Below, piece by piece: positions 24,699 to 32,948 of a DNA stretch of 41,099 nt (position 1 is the stretch's first letter; every line of letters begins with the position of its first letter). Source of the DNA: Bacteroidales bacterium (GTDB taxonomy: Bacteria; Bacteroidota; Bacteroidia; Bacteroidales; F082). The stretch spans positions 1 through 41,099 of the forward strand of contig JACFNF010000020.1 in the NCBI GenBank assembly GCA_019454985.1, in the 5' to 3' direction. The notes under the pieces were generated by a model. That model made no database searches, was not told the origin of the DNA, and saw only the letters and a list, made by a program, of their open reading frames with translations. A program made the translations under genes and the position numbers.

Positions 24699-25889
24699 AT
24701 GTACGGTAAACTTCAGGAATTTTTACAGCAGGAACTCGCAGCCATCCGCGAGGCAGGACTGTACAAAAACGAACGAATCATTGTAAGCCCGCAAAACGCT
24801 GAAATTGAGCTTGAAAGCGGTCAAAAAGTCCTCAATTTCTGCGCCAATAACTATCTTGGTCTTTCCGACCATCCGGCGCTTGTTCAGGCAGCCAAGGATG
24901 CTTTGGACAGCCACGGTTTTGGGATGAGTTCGGTGCGCTTTATCTGCGGGACGCAGGACCTTCATAAAACTCTAGAGCGCAAAATAGCCGAGTTTTTCGG
25001 TACTGACGACACCATCCTTTATGCCGCCGCCTTCGATGCCAACGGAGGAATTTTTGAACCCCTCTTTGGCGAGGAAGATGCCATTATCAGCGATGCCCTT
25101 AACCATGCCTCGATCATTGACGGGGTACGCCTGAGTAAAGCCAAACGATATCGCTATGCCAATGCCGATATGGACGACCTCGAGGCACAATTGATTGCGG
25201 CTCAGGAACAACGATTCCGTATCATCGTTACCGATGGTGTCTTTTCGATGGACGGTAATGTGGCTCCAATGGACAAAATCAATGAATTGGCACATAAATA
25301 CAATGCTTTGGTGATGGTTGACGAATGTCACTCGGCAGGTGTTGTTGGCGAGACCGGACGCGGTGTGACCGAGCTTTTCAACATCCGCGGACAGGTGGAT
25401 GTGATTACTGGTACCTTAGGAAAGGCCTTCGGCGGAGCCATCGGCGGTTTCACTACCGGTCGCAAAGAAATCATCGAGCTGTTGCGCCAGCGCTCACGCC
25501 CCTATCTCTTTAGCAACTCCCTGCCTCCCGCAGTGGTGAATGCAGGAATTAAAATGTTCGACATGATGAGCCAAACCAGCGAGCTGCAGGATAAATTGCA
25601 TCGCAACACGGAATATTTTCTGGAAAGGATGACCGCTGCCGGGTTCGACATCAAGCCGACCAAATCGGCCATCTGCGCAGTGATGCTTTACGATGCCAAA
25701 CTGTCGCAGGAGATGGCAGCGCAGCTCCTCAACGAAGGAATTTATGTGATTGGTTTCTACTATCCTGTTGTACCTAAGGGACAAGCTCGAATCCGCGTTC
25801 AGCTCTCGGCTGCCCACGAAACCACACATCTCGACAAGGCCATTGCTGCCTTTACCAAAGTGGGTCGTGCGTTGGGAGTCATCAGCTAA
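24699..25889 (+). CDS. kbl: Glycine C-acetyltransferase (2-amino-3-ketobutyrate CoA ligase)
   Basis: PLP enzyme of the alpha-oxoamine synthase family; it cleaves 2-amino-3-ketobutyrate with CoA to glycine and acetyl-CoA in threonine breakdown. The 396-residue sequence starts MYGKLQEFLQQELAAIREAGLY, as expected for Kbl. It contains FCANNYLGLSDHP, GMSSVRFICGTQ, FSMDGNVAPMDKI, VDECHSAGVVG (Asp208, His211) and the PLP lysine Lys242 in GTLGKAFGG. No threonine dehydrogenase gene is in the window. Paralogues such as serine palmitoyltransferase or KBL-like synthases share the fold, but the N-terminus and motifs fit Kbl best. A strong terminator follows. Confidence 0.94.
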   Translation: MYGKLQEFLQQELAAIREAGLYKNERIIVSPQNAEIELESGQKVLNFCANNYLGLSDHPALVQAAKDALDSHGFGMSSVRFICGTQDLHKTLERKIAEFFGTDDTILYAAAFDANGGIFEPLFGEEDAIISDALNHASIIDGVRLSKAKRYRYANADMDDLEAQLIAAQEQRFRIIVTDGVFSMDGNVAPMDKINELAHKYNALVMVDECHSAGVVGETGRGVTELFNIRGQVDVITGTLGKAFGGAIGGFTTGRKEIIELLRQRSRPYLFSNSLPPAVVNAGIKMFDMMSQTSELQDKLHRNTEYFLERMTAAGFDIKPTKSAICAVMLYDAKLSQEMAAQLLNEGIYVIGFYYPVVPKGQARIRVQLSAAHETTHLDKAIAAFTKVGRALGVIS

Positions 25890-25915
25890 CGGAAGAGATG
25901 ATTGACCATGACATT

Positions 25916-25951
25916 ATCAAAAAAAGCAGGTGAAAGCCTGCTTTTTTTGAT
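25916..25951. terminator. Bidirectional terminator between kbl and the cyclase gene
   Basis: ATCAAAAAAAGCAGG (25916-25930) and CCTGCTTTTTTTGAT (25937-25951) pair perfectly over 15 bp with a 6-base loop. The A-run and T-run in the arms make it work on both strands for these convergent genes. Confidence 0.9.
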
Positions 25952-25969
25952 GAATAATCCGGAAAGCAT

Positions 25970-26971
25970 CTAACGCATATCAAAAATCACTTTTAGCAAT
26001 ACATCGCCCACCACCTTCAGCGTGTTTGGGTCAATCTGGCTGAGGTTGTCGTTGAGGGTGTGCCAGTGTTCGTAGAACGTACCATTGCTGCTGTTTTGAT
26101 CCTGGTGGATGATGTTGATCATCGGGATACCGGCAATCTGATTCACCGGCACATGATCGTCGCTGATCGGTAATCCGGCCTGATTGGAGAAATAAGCATC
26201 ATAGCCGGCATTTTGAGCAGTACGCCACACCTTGTCAACTACCCATGAGGCATAGAGTTGCGAGAAGTATTCTCTTGGAAAGACCGCCTGTGGTGCACCT
26301 ACCATATCGAGCAGAATACCGAAATTGGCTTTATAGCCGGGCAGATGCGGGTTGCGTGACCAGTATTGCGAACCAAGCGCCCAGAAATTCTCGTCGCCGT
26401 TGAAGCGTTCGTCGGCATGTGGTCCGTAGTCTTCAAGGTCGAAAAGAACAATATCCACGCCAATACCTGACCCGGGAGGTTGTTGCCGCAGCAGCCGGGC
26501 CAACTCCATCAGCACGCCTACGCCGCTGGCGCCGTCGTTAGCGCCATCAATGGGTTTGCGCCGGTTGGCTTCCACCGGATCGTGATCGGCAAAAGGCCGT
26601 GAATCCCAATGTGAAGCCAGTACAATCCGCTTTGTAGCCTTTGGATTGAAGATAGCGACAATGTTTTGTCCATCGAAAATGGTTTTGTTGTAAACCCTTG
26701 TTTTAAAGGGCTGTATCACTACGGTATCAGCCCATTCATCAAGCCGTCGGATGAGCCAGTCGGCGCAGGCTTGGTGTGCCTGGGTTCCGGGTACACGCGG
26801 TCCAAAACGGGTTTGAGCAGCCACATAAGCATAGGCCGAGTCGCCTTCAAAGACAGGAAGACTTACCTGAAGTTGTGCCTGCACGGAAGAGTCATCTGTT
26901 TTCGGTTTCGTTGAATTGTTGCCGCACGAAGCCAGCAATAAGACGAGAATGAATGGAAAGATTTTTTTCAT
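25970..26971 (-). CDS. M28-family lipoprotein, probable glutaminyl cyclase (type II)
   Basis: Lipoprotein (LLLASC, lipid on Cys16) with an M28 zinc-peptidase fold, 333 residues. It looks closest to the glutaminyl cyclase of Porphyromonas: FGPRVPGTQAHQACADWL, VLASHWDSRPFAD, IDGANDGASGVGVLMELARL, VLFDLEDYG, ALGSQYWSRNPH and GILLDMVGA. A single-zinc site is expected from Asp146, Asp181 (with Glu180 as base) and His273 (ISDDHVPV), as in animal-type cyclases. Such an enzyme converts N-terminal Gln of exported proteins to pyroglutamate in the periplasm. A true M28 aminopeptidase activity is the alternative. A -7 box lies only four bases before the ATG, so the message may be leaderless. Confidence 0.8.
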   Translation of the reverse strand: MKKIFPFILVLLLASCGNNSTKPKTDDSSVQAQLQVSLPVFEGDSAYAYVAAQTRFGPRVPGTQAHQACADWLIRRLDEWADTVVIQPFKTRVYNKTIFDGQNIVAIFNPKATKRIVLASHWDSRPFADHDPVEANRRKPIDGANDGASGVGVLMELARLLRQQPPGSGIGVDIVLFDLEDYGPHADERFNGDENFWALGSQYWSRNPHLPGYKANFGILLDMVGAPQAVFPREYFSQLYASWVVDKVWRTAQNAGYDAYFSNQAGLPISDDHVPVNQIAGIPMINIIHQDQNSSNGTFYEHWHTLNDNLSQIDPNTLKVVGDVLLKVIFDMR

Positions 26972-26975
26972 TCTG

Positions 26976-26983
26976 CAAAAATA
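26976..26983 (-). promoter_or_regulatory. -7 box directly before the cyclase start codon
   Basis: On the minus strand TATTTTTG, an exact TAnnTTTG, ends four bases before the ATG (26971). Transcription would start at or next to the A of the ATG. No -33 box is evident. Confidence 0.5.
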
Positions 26984-27024
26984 GTCATTCTCCTGCTGTC
27001 GAACGTTTTTTGGGATGCTTCCGT

Positions 27025-27639
27025 TTACCAGTTTCGAAAAGGCTCACCAAATTTTCCGGAAAACACCATCTCACTGATATCCTGGCGCTTGCGAACAGCC
27101 TTTTCAGCTTCCACCAAGTTGGGATGCAGCAGGTCGGGGTCATCGGGATAGCCTAAAACAGCTACCGAAACCACCACATGATCATCGGGAATGTCAAACA
27201 AGCGGGAAGCCAGATCGGCATCAAAGCCCCCCATCTGGTGTGCAAAAAGCCCTTCGGACATCGCTTGAATGCTCAAATAGGCCAGCGCCTGACCAAGGTC
27301 GTACTCAGCCCAGCGATTTTGCCGGCCGGGATGCCGTTTGCTGCTGTGATTGGCGATATTGAGCATGAGCACCGGCGCTGTGCCGGCCCATAGCTGGTTG
27401 TAGCTGTCAAGGGCTGAGAAAATCTTTTGGTATGTTTCGTCTCCCTTGAGGCCTATGATGAATCGCCAGGGCTGTTCGTTGGAGGCCGAAGGAGCCCAAC
27501 GGGCTGCTTCAAATACCCTTCGCAGCAGACTCATTTCCGGCTGCTGATTCGAAAACGATCGCGGACTCCAGCGCTTTTTGATTGCCGGAAGCAGAACCTG
27601 GTCGGTGGTGGCATGTTTGTGTAAAGGTTGAAAACGCAT
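27025..27639 (-). CDS. Nitroreductase-family protein
   Basis: FMN-binding oxidoreductase, 204 residues, different from the other nitroreductase at 13283-13804. FMN-binding SPRSFSNQQ is near residue 25 and FEAARWAPSASNEQPWRFI near 43. The C-terminal half holds DLGQALAYLSIQAMSEGLFAHQMGGFD and VAVLGYPDD. The order of motifs fits the family. Substrate unknown. It is upstream of the glutaminyl-cyclase gene on the same strand but separated by 53 bases that include a promoter box for that gene. It diverges from the PHP gene. Confidence 0.9.
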   Translation of the reverse strand: MRFQPLHKHATTDQVLLPAIKKRWSPRSFSNQQPEMSLLRRVFEAARWAPSASNEQPWRFIIGLKGDETYQKIFSALDSYNQLWAGTAPVLMLNIANHSSKRHPGRQNRWAEYDLGQALAYLSIQAMSEGLFAHQMGGFDADLASRLFDIPDDHVVVSVAVLGYPDDPDLLHPNLVEAEKAVRKRQDISEMVFSGKFGEPFRNW

Positions 27640-27743
27640 AGTTTAAATTGTTTTTTTTTTGAAAAAGATTGTCTTCAACAACAAAACTACGGTGTTTTTG
27701 TTTAACCTGGACAGGCTCGTGTGTTCATACACTTTCAATTGTC

Positions 27744-27751
27744 TATTTTTG
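27744..27751 (+). promoter_or_regulatory. -7 box for the PHP phosphatase gene
   Basis: TATTTTTG matches TAnnTTTG. It lies 18 bases before the ATG at 27770, supporting that start over the upstream in-frame ATG at 27659. Confidence 0.5.
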
Positions 27752-27769
27752 CCCACTGAATTCAAAAGA

Positions 27770-28630
27770 ATGAAACTGACCAATTATCACACCCACACTT
27801 TTTTCTCTGACGGAAAGACTTCACCGGCCGAGTGTGTGGCTCATGCTTATCGTTTGGGTTTGAACGCATTAGGTTTTTCTGACCACAGCCCTTTGCCTTT
27901 TGAAAACAGCTTTTCGTTGCACGAAGACCGTCTGCCTGAATATGTAGCCGAGATACGTCGTCTGCAAAAGGAAAACGAAGGGCTGATGCAAATCTGGCTT
28001 GCGCTCGAAATGGATTACATCCCTGGCATGTCGGCTCCTTTTGCAGCTTTGAAACAACAAGCCGGATTAGATTATGTGATTGGCTCGGTTCACCTGATCG
28101 GACATTCGCATCAGGATAATCTCTGGTTCACCGACGGCCCGGATGTGGCGGTGTATGACGAAGGACTGAGACGTTTTTACAGAGGCGATATACGTCGCGG
28201 CGTAAAAGCCTTTTACGATCAGACCAACGAGATGATCCAAAATGAAACTTTCGATGTGATTGGTCATTTCGACAAAATTAAAATGCACAATCAGGGCCGT
28301 TATTTCAGCGAGTCGGATGCGTGGTACCGCCGATTGGTGCTCGAAACCCTCAGTCTGATTCGTGAAAAAGGACTGATTGCCGAAGTCAATACCCGCGGCA
28401 TTTACAAACAGCGCTACAACGGCCTTTATCCTTCGGGATGGCTTTTGCACGAGATGGGCAAAGCAGGTGTCCCGGTCATCATCAGCAGCGATGCACATCA
28501 TCCCTCTGAACTTACAGCCGAGTTTGACAGAGCTGCAGAAACGCTGATGGCAGCTGGATACAAAAGTGTGATGATGTTTGACAACGGGCAATGGATCGAA
28601 CAGCCGTTAAACGACCTGAAACATCGGTAA
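27770..28630 (+). CDS. PHP-domain histidinol-phosphatase-type protein
   Basis: Metal-dependent phosphatase of the PHP superfamily, 286 residues. The start at 27770 puts MKLTNYHTHTFFSDG at the N-terminus, as in HisJ-type histidinol phosphatases; the frame stays open upstream to 27659 but encodes nothing family-like. Metal ligands are visible in YHTHT (His7, His9), SDHSPL, the Glu of ALEMDY, GSVHLIGHS, DVIGHFDKIKMHN and VIISSDAHHPSEL. EVNTRGIYKQRY is a substrate-site motif of HisJ-type enzymes. No other histidine genes are adjacent, so the substrate (histidinol phosphate or another) is not settled. Confidence 0.85.
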   Translation: MKLTNYHTHTFFSDGKTSPAECVAHAYRLGLNALGFSDHSPLPFENSFSLHEDRLPEYVAEIRRLQKENEGLMQIWLALEMDYIPGMSAPFAALKQQAGLDYVIGSVHLIGHSHQDNLWFTDGPDVAVYDEGLRRFYRGDIRRGVKAFYDQTNEMIQNETFDVIGHFDKIKMHNQGRYFSESDAWYRRLVLETLSLIREKGLIAEVNTRGIYKQRYNGLYPSGWLLHEMGKAGVPVIISSDAHHPSELTAEFDRAAETLMAAGYKSVMMFDNGQWIEQPLNDLKHR

Positions 28631-28729
28631 GATTTCAAACTTTGGTTGTGCTCAGGGTAATTCTATCATTTTTGCAATCATCAATGGAACCCGATATCAT
28701 AAAATCATGGCATCTTTTGGCCAAAGCCT

Positions 28730-28737
28730 TATCTTTG
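28730..28737 (+). promoter_or_regulatory. -7 box for acpS
   Basis: TATCTTTG matches TAnnTTTG, 23 bases before the ATG at 28761. TTTG at 28716-28719 is too close (10 bases) to serve as -33. Confidence 0.5.
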
Positions 28738-28760
28738 AATTTTAAAAACCACTGTTTTGT

Positions 28761-29135
28761 ATGATTTTTGGCATCGGCACCGATATTATCGAGGTTGCGC
28801 GGATTGAAAAGCAGTTGGCAAACAATCAGGCGCTGAAATCCAAGCTGTTCACCCATCGCGAACAGATTTATTCCGAAGGCAAATCCACGATGTATCAGCA
28901 TTATGCTGCGCGTTTTGCCGCCAAAGAAGCTTTCTTCAAGGCTTTAGGCACGGGCTATCGTTTTGGGATGGCATTTCACGAAATCGAAGTGGTGAACGAC
29001 GAACTGGGCAAGCCGGTGATTCATCTGCATGGCAAAGTGGCCGATTTTCTTCGCGAAAACCAGATAGCACATGTTCACCTGAGCATCTCACATGTGAAAG
29101 AGATGGCAGTGGCTTATGTGGTGCTCGAAAAATAA
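28761..29135 (+). CDS. acpS: Holo-[acyl-carrier-protein] synthase
   Basis: Transfers 4'-phosphopantetheine from CoA to acyl carrier protein. The 124-residue protein begins MIFGIGTDIIEVARI with magnesium ligand Asp8 and carries FAAKEAFFKALGTG with Glu56. HLSISHVKEMAVAYVV is the usual C-terminal strand. Its TAA stop (29133-29135) directly abuts the stop of the convergent exonuclease gene with no bases between. Confidence 0.95.
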   Translation: MIFGIGTDIIEVARIEKQLANNQALKSKLFTHREQIYSEGKSTMYQHYAARFAAKEAFFKALGTGYRFGMAFHEIEVVNDELGKPVIHLHGKVADFLRENQIAHVHLSISHVKEMAVAYVVLEK

Positions 29136-29900
29136 TCAGCAATCGAGTTCCACCACCACCGGACAATGGTCGGAATGCACGGCCTGAGGCAGGATGGAGG
29201 CCGACTTGAGCTTTGGCAAGAGGTTCTCGCTTAGCATATTGTAATCAATACGCCAACCTTTATTATTGGCCCGTGCGTTGGCCCGATAACTCCACCAACT
29301 GTAGTGATGAGGCTCTTTGTTGAGATACCTGAAGCTGTCGATAAACCCCTGATCTAAGAAACCACTCATCCATTCGCGCTCTTCGGGCAGGAAGCCGCTC
29401 ACCGTGGCGTTGCGCACCGGGTCGTGAATGTCAATCGGCTGATGGCAGATGTTATAGTCGCCCGAGAGTACCAATTTTGGACGTTCGAGGCGCAGGTGAT
29501 TTACATAATCCTGAAAACGACTGAGCCACTGCATCTTGAAAGACTGACGTTCATCGCCGCTGCTTCCCGAAGGGTGATAGACCGACACCACCGAGAGTTC
29601 GCCAAAATCGGCCCGTAAAAAGCGACCTTCGGCATCATAAAGAGGGATATCCATCCCATAAATCACACGGTCGGGCTGTTTTTTGGATAGAAGCGCCACC
29701 CCGCTGTAGCCCTTTTTTTGGGCCGGATACCAAAATGTGTGATAGCCCAGAGCTTCAAATTCCATCACCGGAATCTGATCCACCATCGCCTTGATTTCCT
29801 GAAGACAGATCACATCGGGCGACGCCGTTGAGAGCCATTCGATAAAACCTTTGGTGATGGCAGCCCTGATGCCGTTGACATTGTAAGAGATAATTTTCAT
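29136..29900 (-). CDS. xth: Exodeoxyribonuclease III
   Basis: Apurinic/apyrimidinic endonuclease and 3'-5' exonuclease of base-excision repair. I use the ATG at 29900 (254 residues, MKIISYNVNGIRAAITKG), the classic start; the frame extends upstream to 30047 without family similarity. Catalytic features are Asn7/Asn9 in YNVNGIR, Glu36 in CLQEIKA, LSGDYNICH, and the C-terminal HSDHCPVVVEL. A near -7 box (TACCTTCG, 29932-29925, one mismatch) precedes it. No neighbour appears to be co-transcribed. Confidence 0.95.
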   Translation of the reverse strand: MKIISYNVNGIRAAITKGFIEWLSTASPDVICLQEIKAMVDQIPVMEFEALGYHTFWYPAQKKGYSGVALLSKKQPDRVIYGMDIPLYDAEGRFLRADFGELSVVSVYHPSGSSGDERQSFKMQWLSRFQDYVNHLRLERPKLVLSGDYNICHQPIDIHDPVRNATVSGFLPEEREWMSGFLDQGFIDSFRYLNKEPHHYSWWSYRANARANNKGWRIDYNMLSENLLPKLKSASILPQAVHSDHCPVVVELDC

Positions 29901-30031
29901 ATTGACTGACTGGAAACAAGGCTGCGAAGGTAAGAAAAGCTTTGCAACAGCCGGGAGTGGAAAAAATACCGGAAAAGCCCGATAAAGGGAGTTTTTTTCT
30001 ATTTTCGTCAAAAAAAATAGCAACCTCAGAC

Positions 30032-31810
30032 ATGGAACAAAAGCCAAAATTGTTGGACAGGTTTCTGGTTTGGAGGCCGAAGCACATCAACGACAGACAA
30101 TATATATATCTGTTGAGTGTGGTAGCCGGTATCATTGCTGCCATTGCTGCCATTGTCATTAAGAAGTCGGCACATCTGATACAGTATTTGCTTACCCATC
30201 ATTTTTCCAATCAATACGAAAATTTTCTTTACATCTTTTATCCGGCCATCGGTATCTTGCTGGCCTTACTTTTTATGCGCTATATTGTGCGGCAGGAGCC
30301 AGGCCACGGTATTCCGGGAGTGTTGTATGCCATTTCGCGCAAAAACGGGCTGATCAAGTTTCACAATGTTTATTCGGCCATTGTTTCGAGCGCTTTTACC
30401 GTTGGTTTTGGCGGTTCGGTGGGGCTCGAAGGTCCAACAGTTTCAACGGGTGCGGCTGTCGGATCCAATCTTGGCCAGTTCTTACGGCTCAACCATCGTC
30501 AGATCATCCTGATGATCAGCTTGGCCAGCGCTGCTGCAATGGCTTCCATCTTTCAGTCACCTATCGCGGCCATCCTTTTTGCACTTGAGGTTATCATGAT
30601 TGACCTTTCGGTGGCTTCGCTCGTGCCCCTGCTCATCGCCACGGTGACGGCTGTACTCACTTCCTATTTTGTTCTCGGACAGGCGGTGATGTATCCCATT
30701 GACCGAAGTGTTACCTTCGACAGCTCCAACACCCTCTATTATATTGGTCTTGGAGTGTTGGCCGGACTGTTTTCAGTGTATTTTACCAAAGTTTCCATCT
30801 GGGTTGAATCCTTCTTTAATAAACGTTATACGGACTGGCGTTTGCGCTATATCATCGGAAGCCTGTTGCTAGGGATTCTGATTTTCTTTTTCCCCTCACT
30901 TTATGGCGAGGGTTATGAGGCCATCAACCAGAGTCTGAAGGGTGACTTCAGCGCTTTGTATAATCACAGCATCTTTTTTGGATTCAGGGATGATATGTGG
31001 ATCATCTTCGGGCTGTTTGCAGCGGTATTGCTCATGAAAGCTTTTGCTACCTCGCTCACTTTTGCTGCGGGCGGAGTAGGAGGTATTTTTGCTCCATCGC
31101 TGTTCCTGGGTTCTTTTCTGGGACTTTTCTATGGCGTTTTTGTGAATTATACCGGCCTGGGAAACCTCGACCCGGGCAAGTTTGCCGTCATCGGTATGGG
31201 CGGAATGATTGCCGGAATCCTTCACGCACCACTGACGGGTATCTTTCTGATTGCCGAAATCACCGGAGGCTACAACCTCTTTGTGCCGCTGATGATCGTT
31301 TCGACCATCTCCTTTGCCACCGTAAAAGTGTTCGTTTCCGACTCAGTTTATACCTATCAATTAGCCGCCAGGGGCGAACTGATGACCCATAACAAAGACA
31401 AAAGTGTGCTTAATATGATGAGTGTAAGCGGAATGATCGAAAAAGACTTCCATTGCATCTTGCCCGGACAAACATTGGGCGACTTAGTGAAAGCCATCAG
31501 TCGCTCCAAACGCAATATTTTCCCGGTGGTGGACAGCCAGGGGTATTTCAAAGGTCATATCCTTTTGGATGATATCAGGCCGATAATGTTCGACACGGAA
31601 TTATATAACACATTGGTTAACAGCATAATGGTTTATCCTTCTTATATTATTAACCCGTCTGATCCAATGGAAAATGTGGCCACCATGTTTCGCGATTCCG
31701 GAAAATACAATTTGGTGGTACTCGACGAAGGAAAATATTTGGGCTACGTATCACGCGCCAATGTATTTCTCACCTACCGAACCAAGCTGAGCGAAATCTC
31801 GCAAGACTAA
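30032..31810 (+). CDS. ClC-family chloride channel / chloride-proton antiporter with CBS pair
   Basis: Membrane transporter of 592 residues from the ATG at 30032. An upstream in-frame start at 29942 adds 30 unrelated residues. Selectivity-filter motifs are GHGIPGVLYA, GSVGLEGPTV, AGGVGGIFAPSLFLG, and the conserved Tyr region. The gating glutamate is present in GLEGP, where the usual form is GREGP, so coupled Cl-/H+ exchange is possible. The C-terminal ~140 residues form two CBS motifs (MSVSGMIEKDFHCILPG ... VVDSQGYFKGHI and MVYPSYIINPSDPMENVATMFRD ... YLGYVSRANVFL), which often bind adenosine nucleotides. A small hairpin, GCAAGA/TCTTGC, covers the stop codon. Confidence 0.92.
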   Translation: MEQKPKLLDRFLVWRPKHINDRQYIYLLSVVAGIIAAIAAIVIKKSAHLIQYLLTHHFSNQYENFLYIFYPAIGILLALLFMRYIVRQEPGHGIPGVLYAISRKNGLIKFHNVYSAIVSSAFTVGFGGSVGLEGPTVSTGAAVGSNLGQFLRLNHRQIILMISLASAAAMASIFQSPIAAILFALEVIMIDLSVASLVPLLIATVTAVLTSYFVLGQAVMYPIDRSVTFDSSNTLYYIGLGVLAGLFSVYFTKVSIWVESFFNKRYTDWRLRYIIGSLLLGILIFFFPSLYGEGYEAINQSLKGDFSALYNHSIFFGFRDDMWIIFGLFAAVLLMKAFATSLTFAAGGVGGIFAPSLFLGSFLGLFYGVFVNYTGLGNLDPGKFAVIGMGGMIAGILHAPLTGIFLIAEITGGYNLFVPLMIVSTISFATVKVFVSDSVYTYQLAARGELMTHNKDKSVLNMMSVSGMIEKDFHCILPGQTLGDLVKAISRSKRNIFPVVDSQGYFKGHILLDDIRPIMFDTELYNTLVNSIMVYPSYIINPSDPMENVATMFRDSGKYNLVVLDEGKYLGYVSRANVFLTYRTKLSEISQD

Positions 31811-31841
31811 TCTTGCCGTTCCCCAGGCTTTCACAGGAAAA

Positions 31842-32948
31842 TTATTCGATGTTTGATTTACTTTTTTGGAGCACCCAGAGCTCGTCCATTTCGTTTTGTC
31901 GTAGCTCGGCAAGCCAGTTGCGGCGTTTTGAGGGAGCCTGCTGTATAGCTTGCTGCCGATGTTCGACCACTTCAAATCGGTTGTTTTCAATTTCATTGGC
32001 AATGGGATGATTTTTGGTGATGCCGGCAACAAGTCCAAAGTTGGAAAAAGGTATCACCAACAATGTATGACCCGACAGCAGGCGGCTTGCCTGTTCAAAA
32101 AACTGATCGAAGAAACCTTGCCCATAGTGCGTGGCTAAGTCGAGGCTGTTGGCTATCGAGCCAGGGGTCCAAGGTGGATTGAACACCACCAGATCAAACT
32201 TTTTTGGTTGTAATCCATCGAAGAATGATCCGGCATGAAGCCCGATTTTCGATGCTTCAGGATGGTTTTTTAATTCCATCCGGATACTTTTTATAGCAAA
32301 AGGGTTGATGTCGGTTGCCGTCACTTTTTGGCAGCCGTTTTTTAGCAGATAGAAACTCAACACACCACAGCCGGCTCCCATGTCGAGGGCTTGTGAAAAG
32401 GGTTTTTGACTTTTCAGCCATTGATCGAAAAGCTGCAGGTGGCCAAAGCGTGTCGGGAAATAGACTCCATAATAAGGATGCAATGGATAGTCGAGACCCG
32501 GAAAAAGGATGCCATTGCGAAACCATTGCCAGGAGCCGTTGATGCCTAGAAAATCGGAAAATTTGAGCAGAAAATCGTCTTTCTCCGGGAAAAGTTCAGC
32601 AAGCCAGGGGTTTTGTGGCGCCGAGCGCAACATGGCCCGGCCGTGGGTGATTCGTAGCAGAAAACCGTCGGTCAGCGAAGCAAAAAAAGCTTTGTTTCGT
32701 TGCGATGAGGCGTAGTCGGTAACCGGGATTTTAACTTGGGCAAATTTGCGCAGCCAACTGTAAAAGGCCATTGCCGTGGCATAAGTGTCGGCAGCGACCA
32801 CTTTTTTTCCCTGCCGGATTGAACCCAGCAGGACTCGAAAAGGCGTTGCTGCAGTGAGATTCAGATGATGGACTGCCACATCGAAAGTTTCGGGCAGCAG
32901 AGATAAAGGGGAAGAGTGGTCAACAGGCATTCTTTTTTCAGCTTCCAA
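31842..32948 (-). CDS. Class I SAM-dependent methyltransferase (N5-glutamine / RsmC-like, NPPW)
   Basis: The first ~170 residues are an unrecognised N-terminal domain. The methyltransferase fold begins near residue 189 with ALDMGAGCGVLSFYLL, the acidic loop TATDINPFAIKS and the catalytic VVFNPPWTPGS. NPPW methyltransferases commonly modify amide or adenine nitrogen. It could be a PrmC-like or RsmC/TrmN6-like enzyme; the substrate is open. The 368-residue gene starts inside the 3' end of the response-regulator gene (11-base overlap at ATG 32948; a second ATG at 32930 would remove it), so it is probably the third gene of the rprX-rprY transcript. Confidence 0.82.
   Translation of the reverse strand: MEAEKRMPVDHSSPLSLLPETFDVAVHHLNLTAATPFRVLLGSIRQGKKVVAADTYATAMAFYSWLRKFAQVKIPVTDYASSQRNKAFFASLTDGFLLRITHGRAMLRSAPQNPWLAELFPEKDDFLLKFSDFLGINGSWQWFRNGILFPGLDYPLHPYYGVYFPTRFGHLQLFDQWLKSQKPFSQALDMGAGCGVLSFYLLKNGCQKVTATDINPFAIKSIRMELKNHPEASKIGLHAGSFFDGLQPKKFDLVVFNPPWTPGSIANSLDLATHYGQGFFDQFFEQASRLLSGHTLLVIPFSNFGLVAGITKNHPIANEIENNRFEVVEHRQQAIQQAPSKRRNWLAELRQNEMDELWVLQKSKSNIE

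Noticed and set aside
27659..27769. 37-residue N-terminal extension of the PHP phosphatase
   Set aside because: The PHP domain begins right at MKLTNYHTHT and a -7 box lies inside the extension.
29901..30047. 49-residue N-terminal extension of exonuclease III
   Set aside because: The family starts with MKIISYNVNG; the extension has no similarity and covers the likely promoter.
31801..31816. GCAAGA-CTAA-TCTTGC hairpin as a terminator of the ClC gene
   Set aside because: Only 6 bp, overlaps the stop codon, and is not followed by a T-run; left as a remark only.
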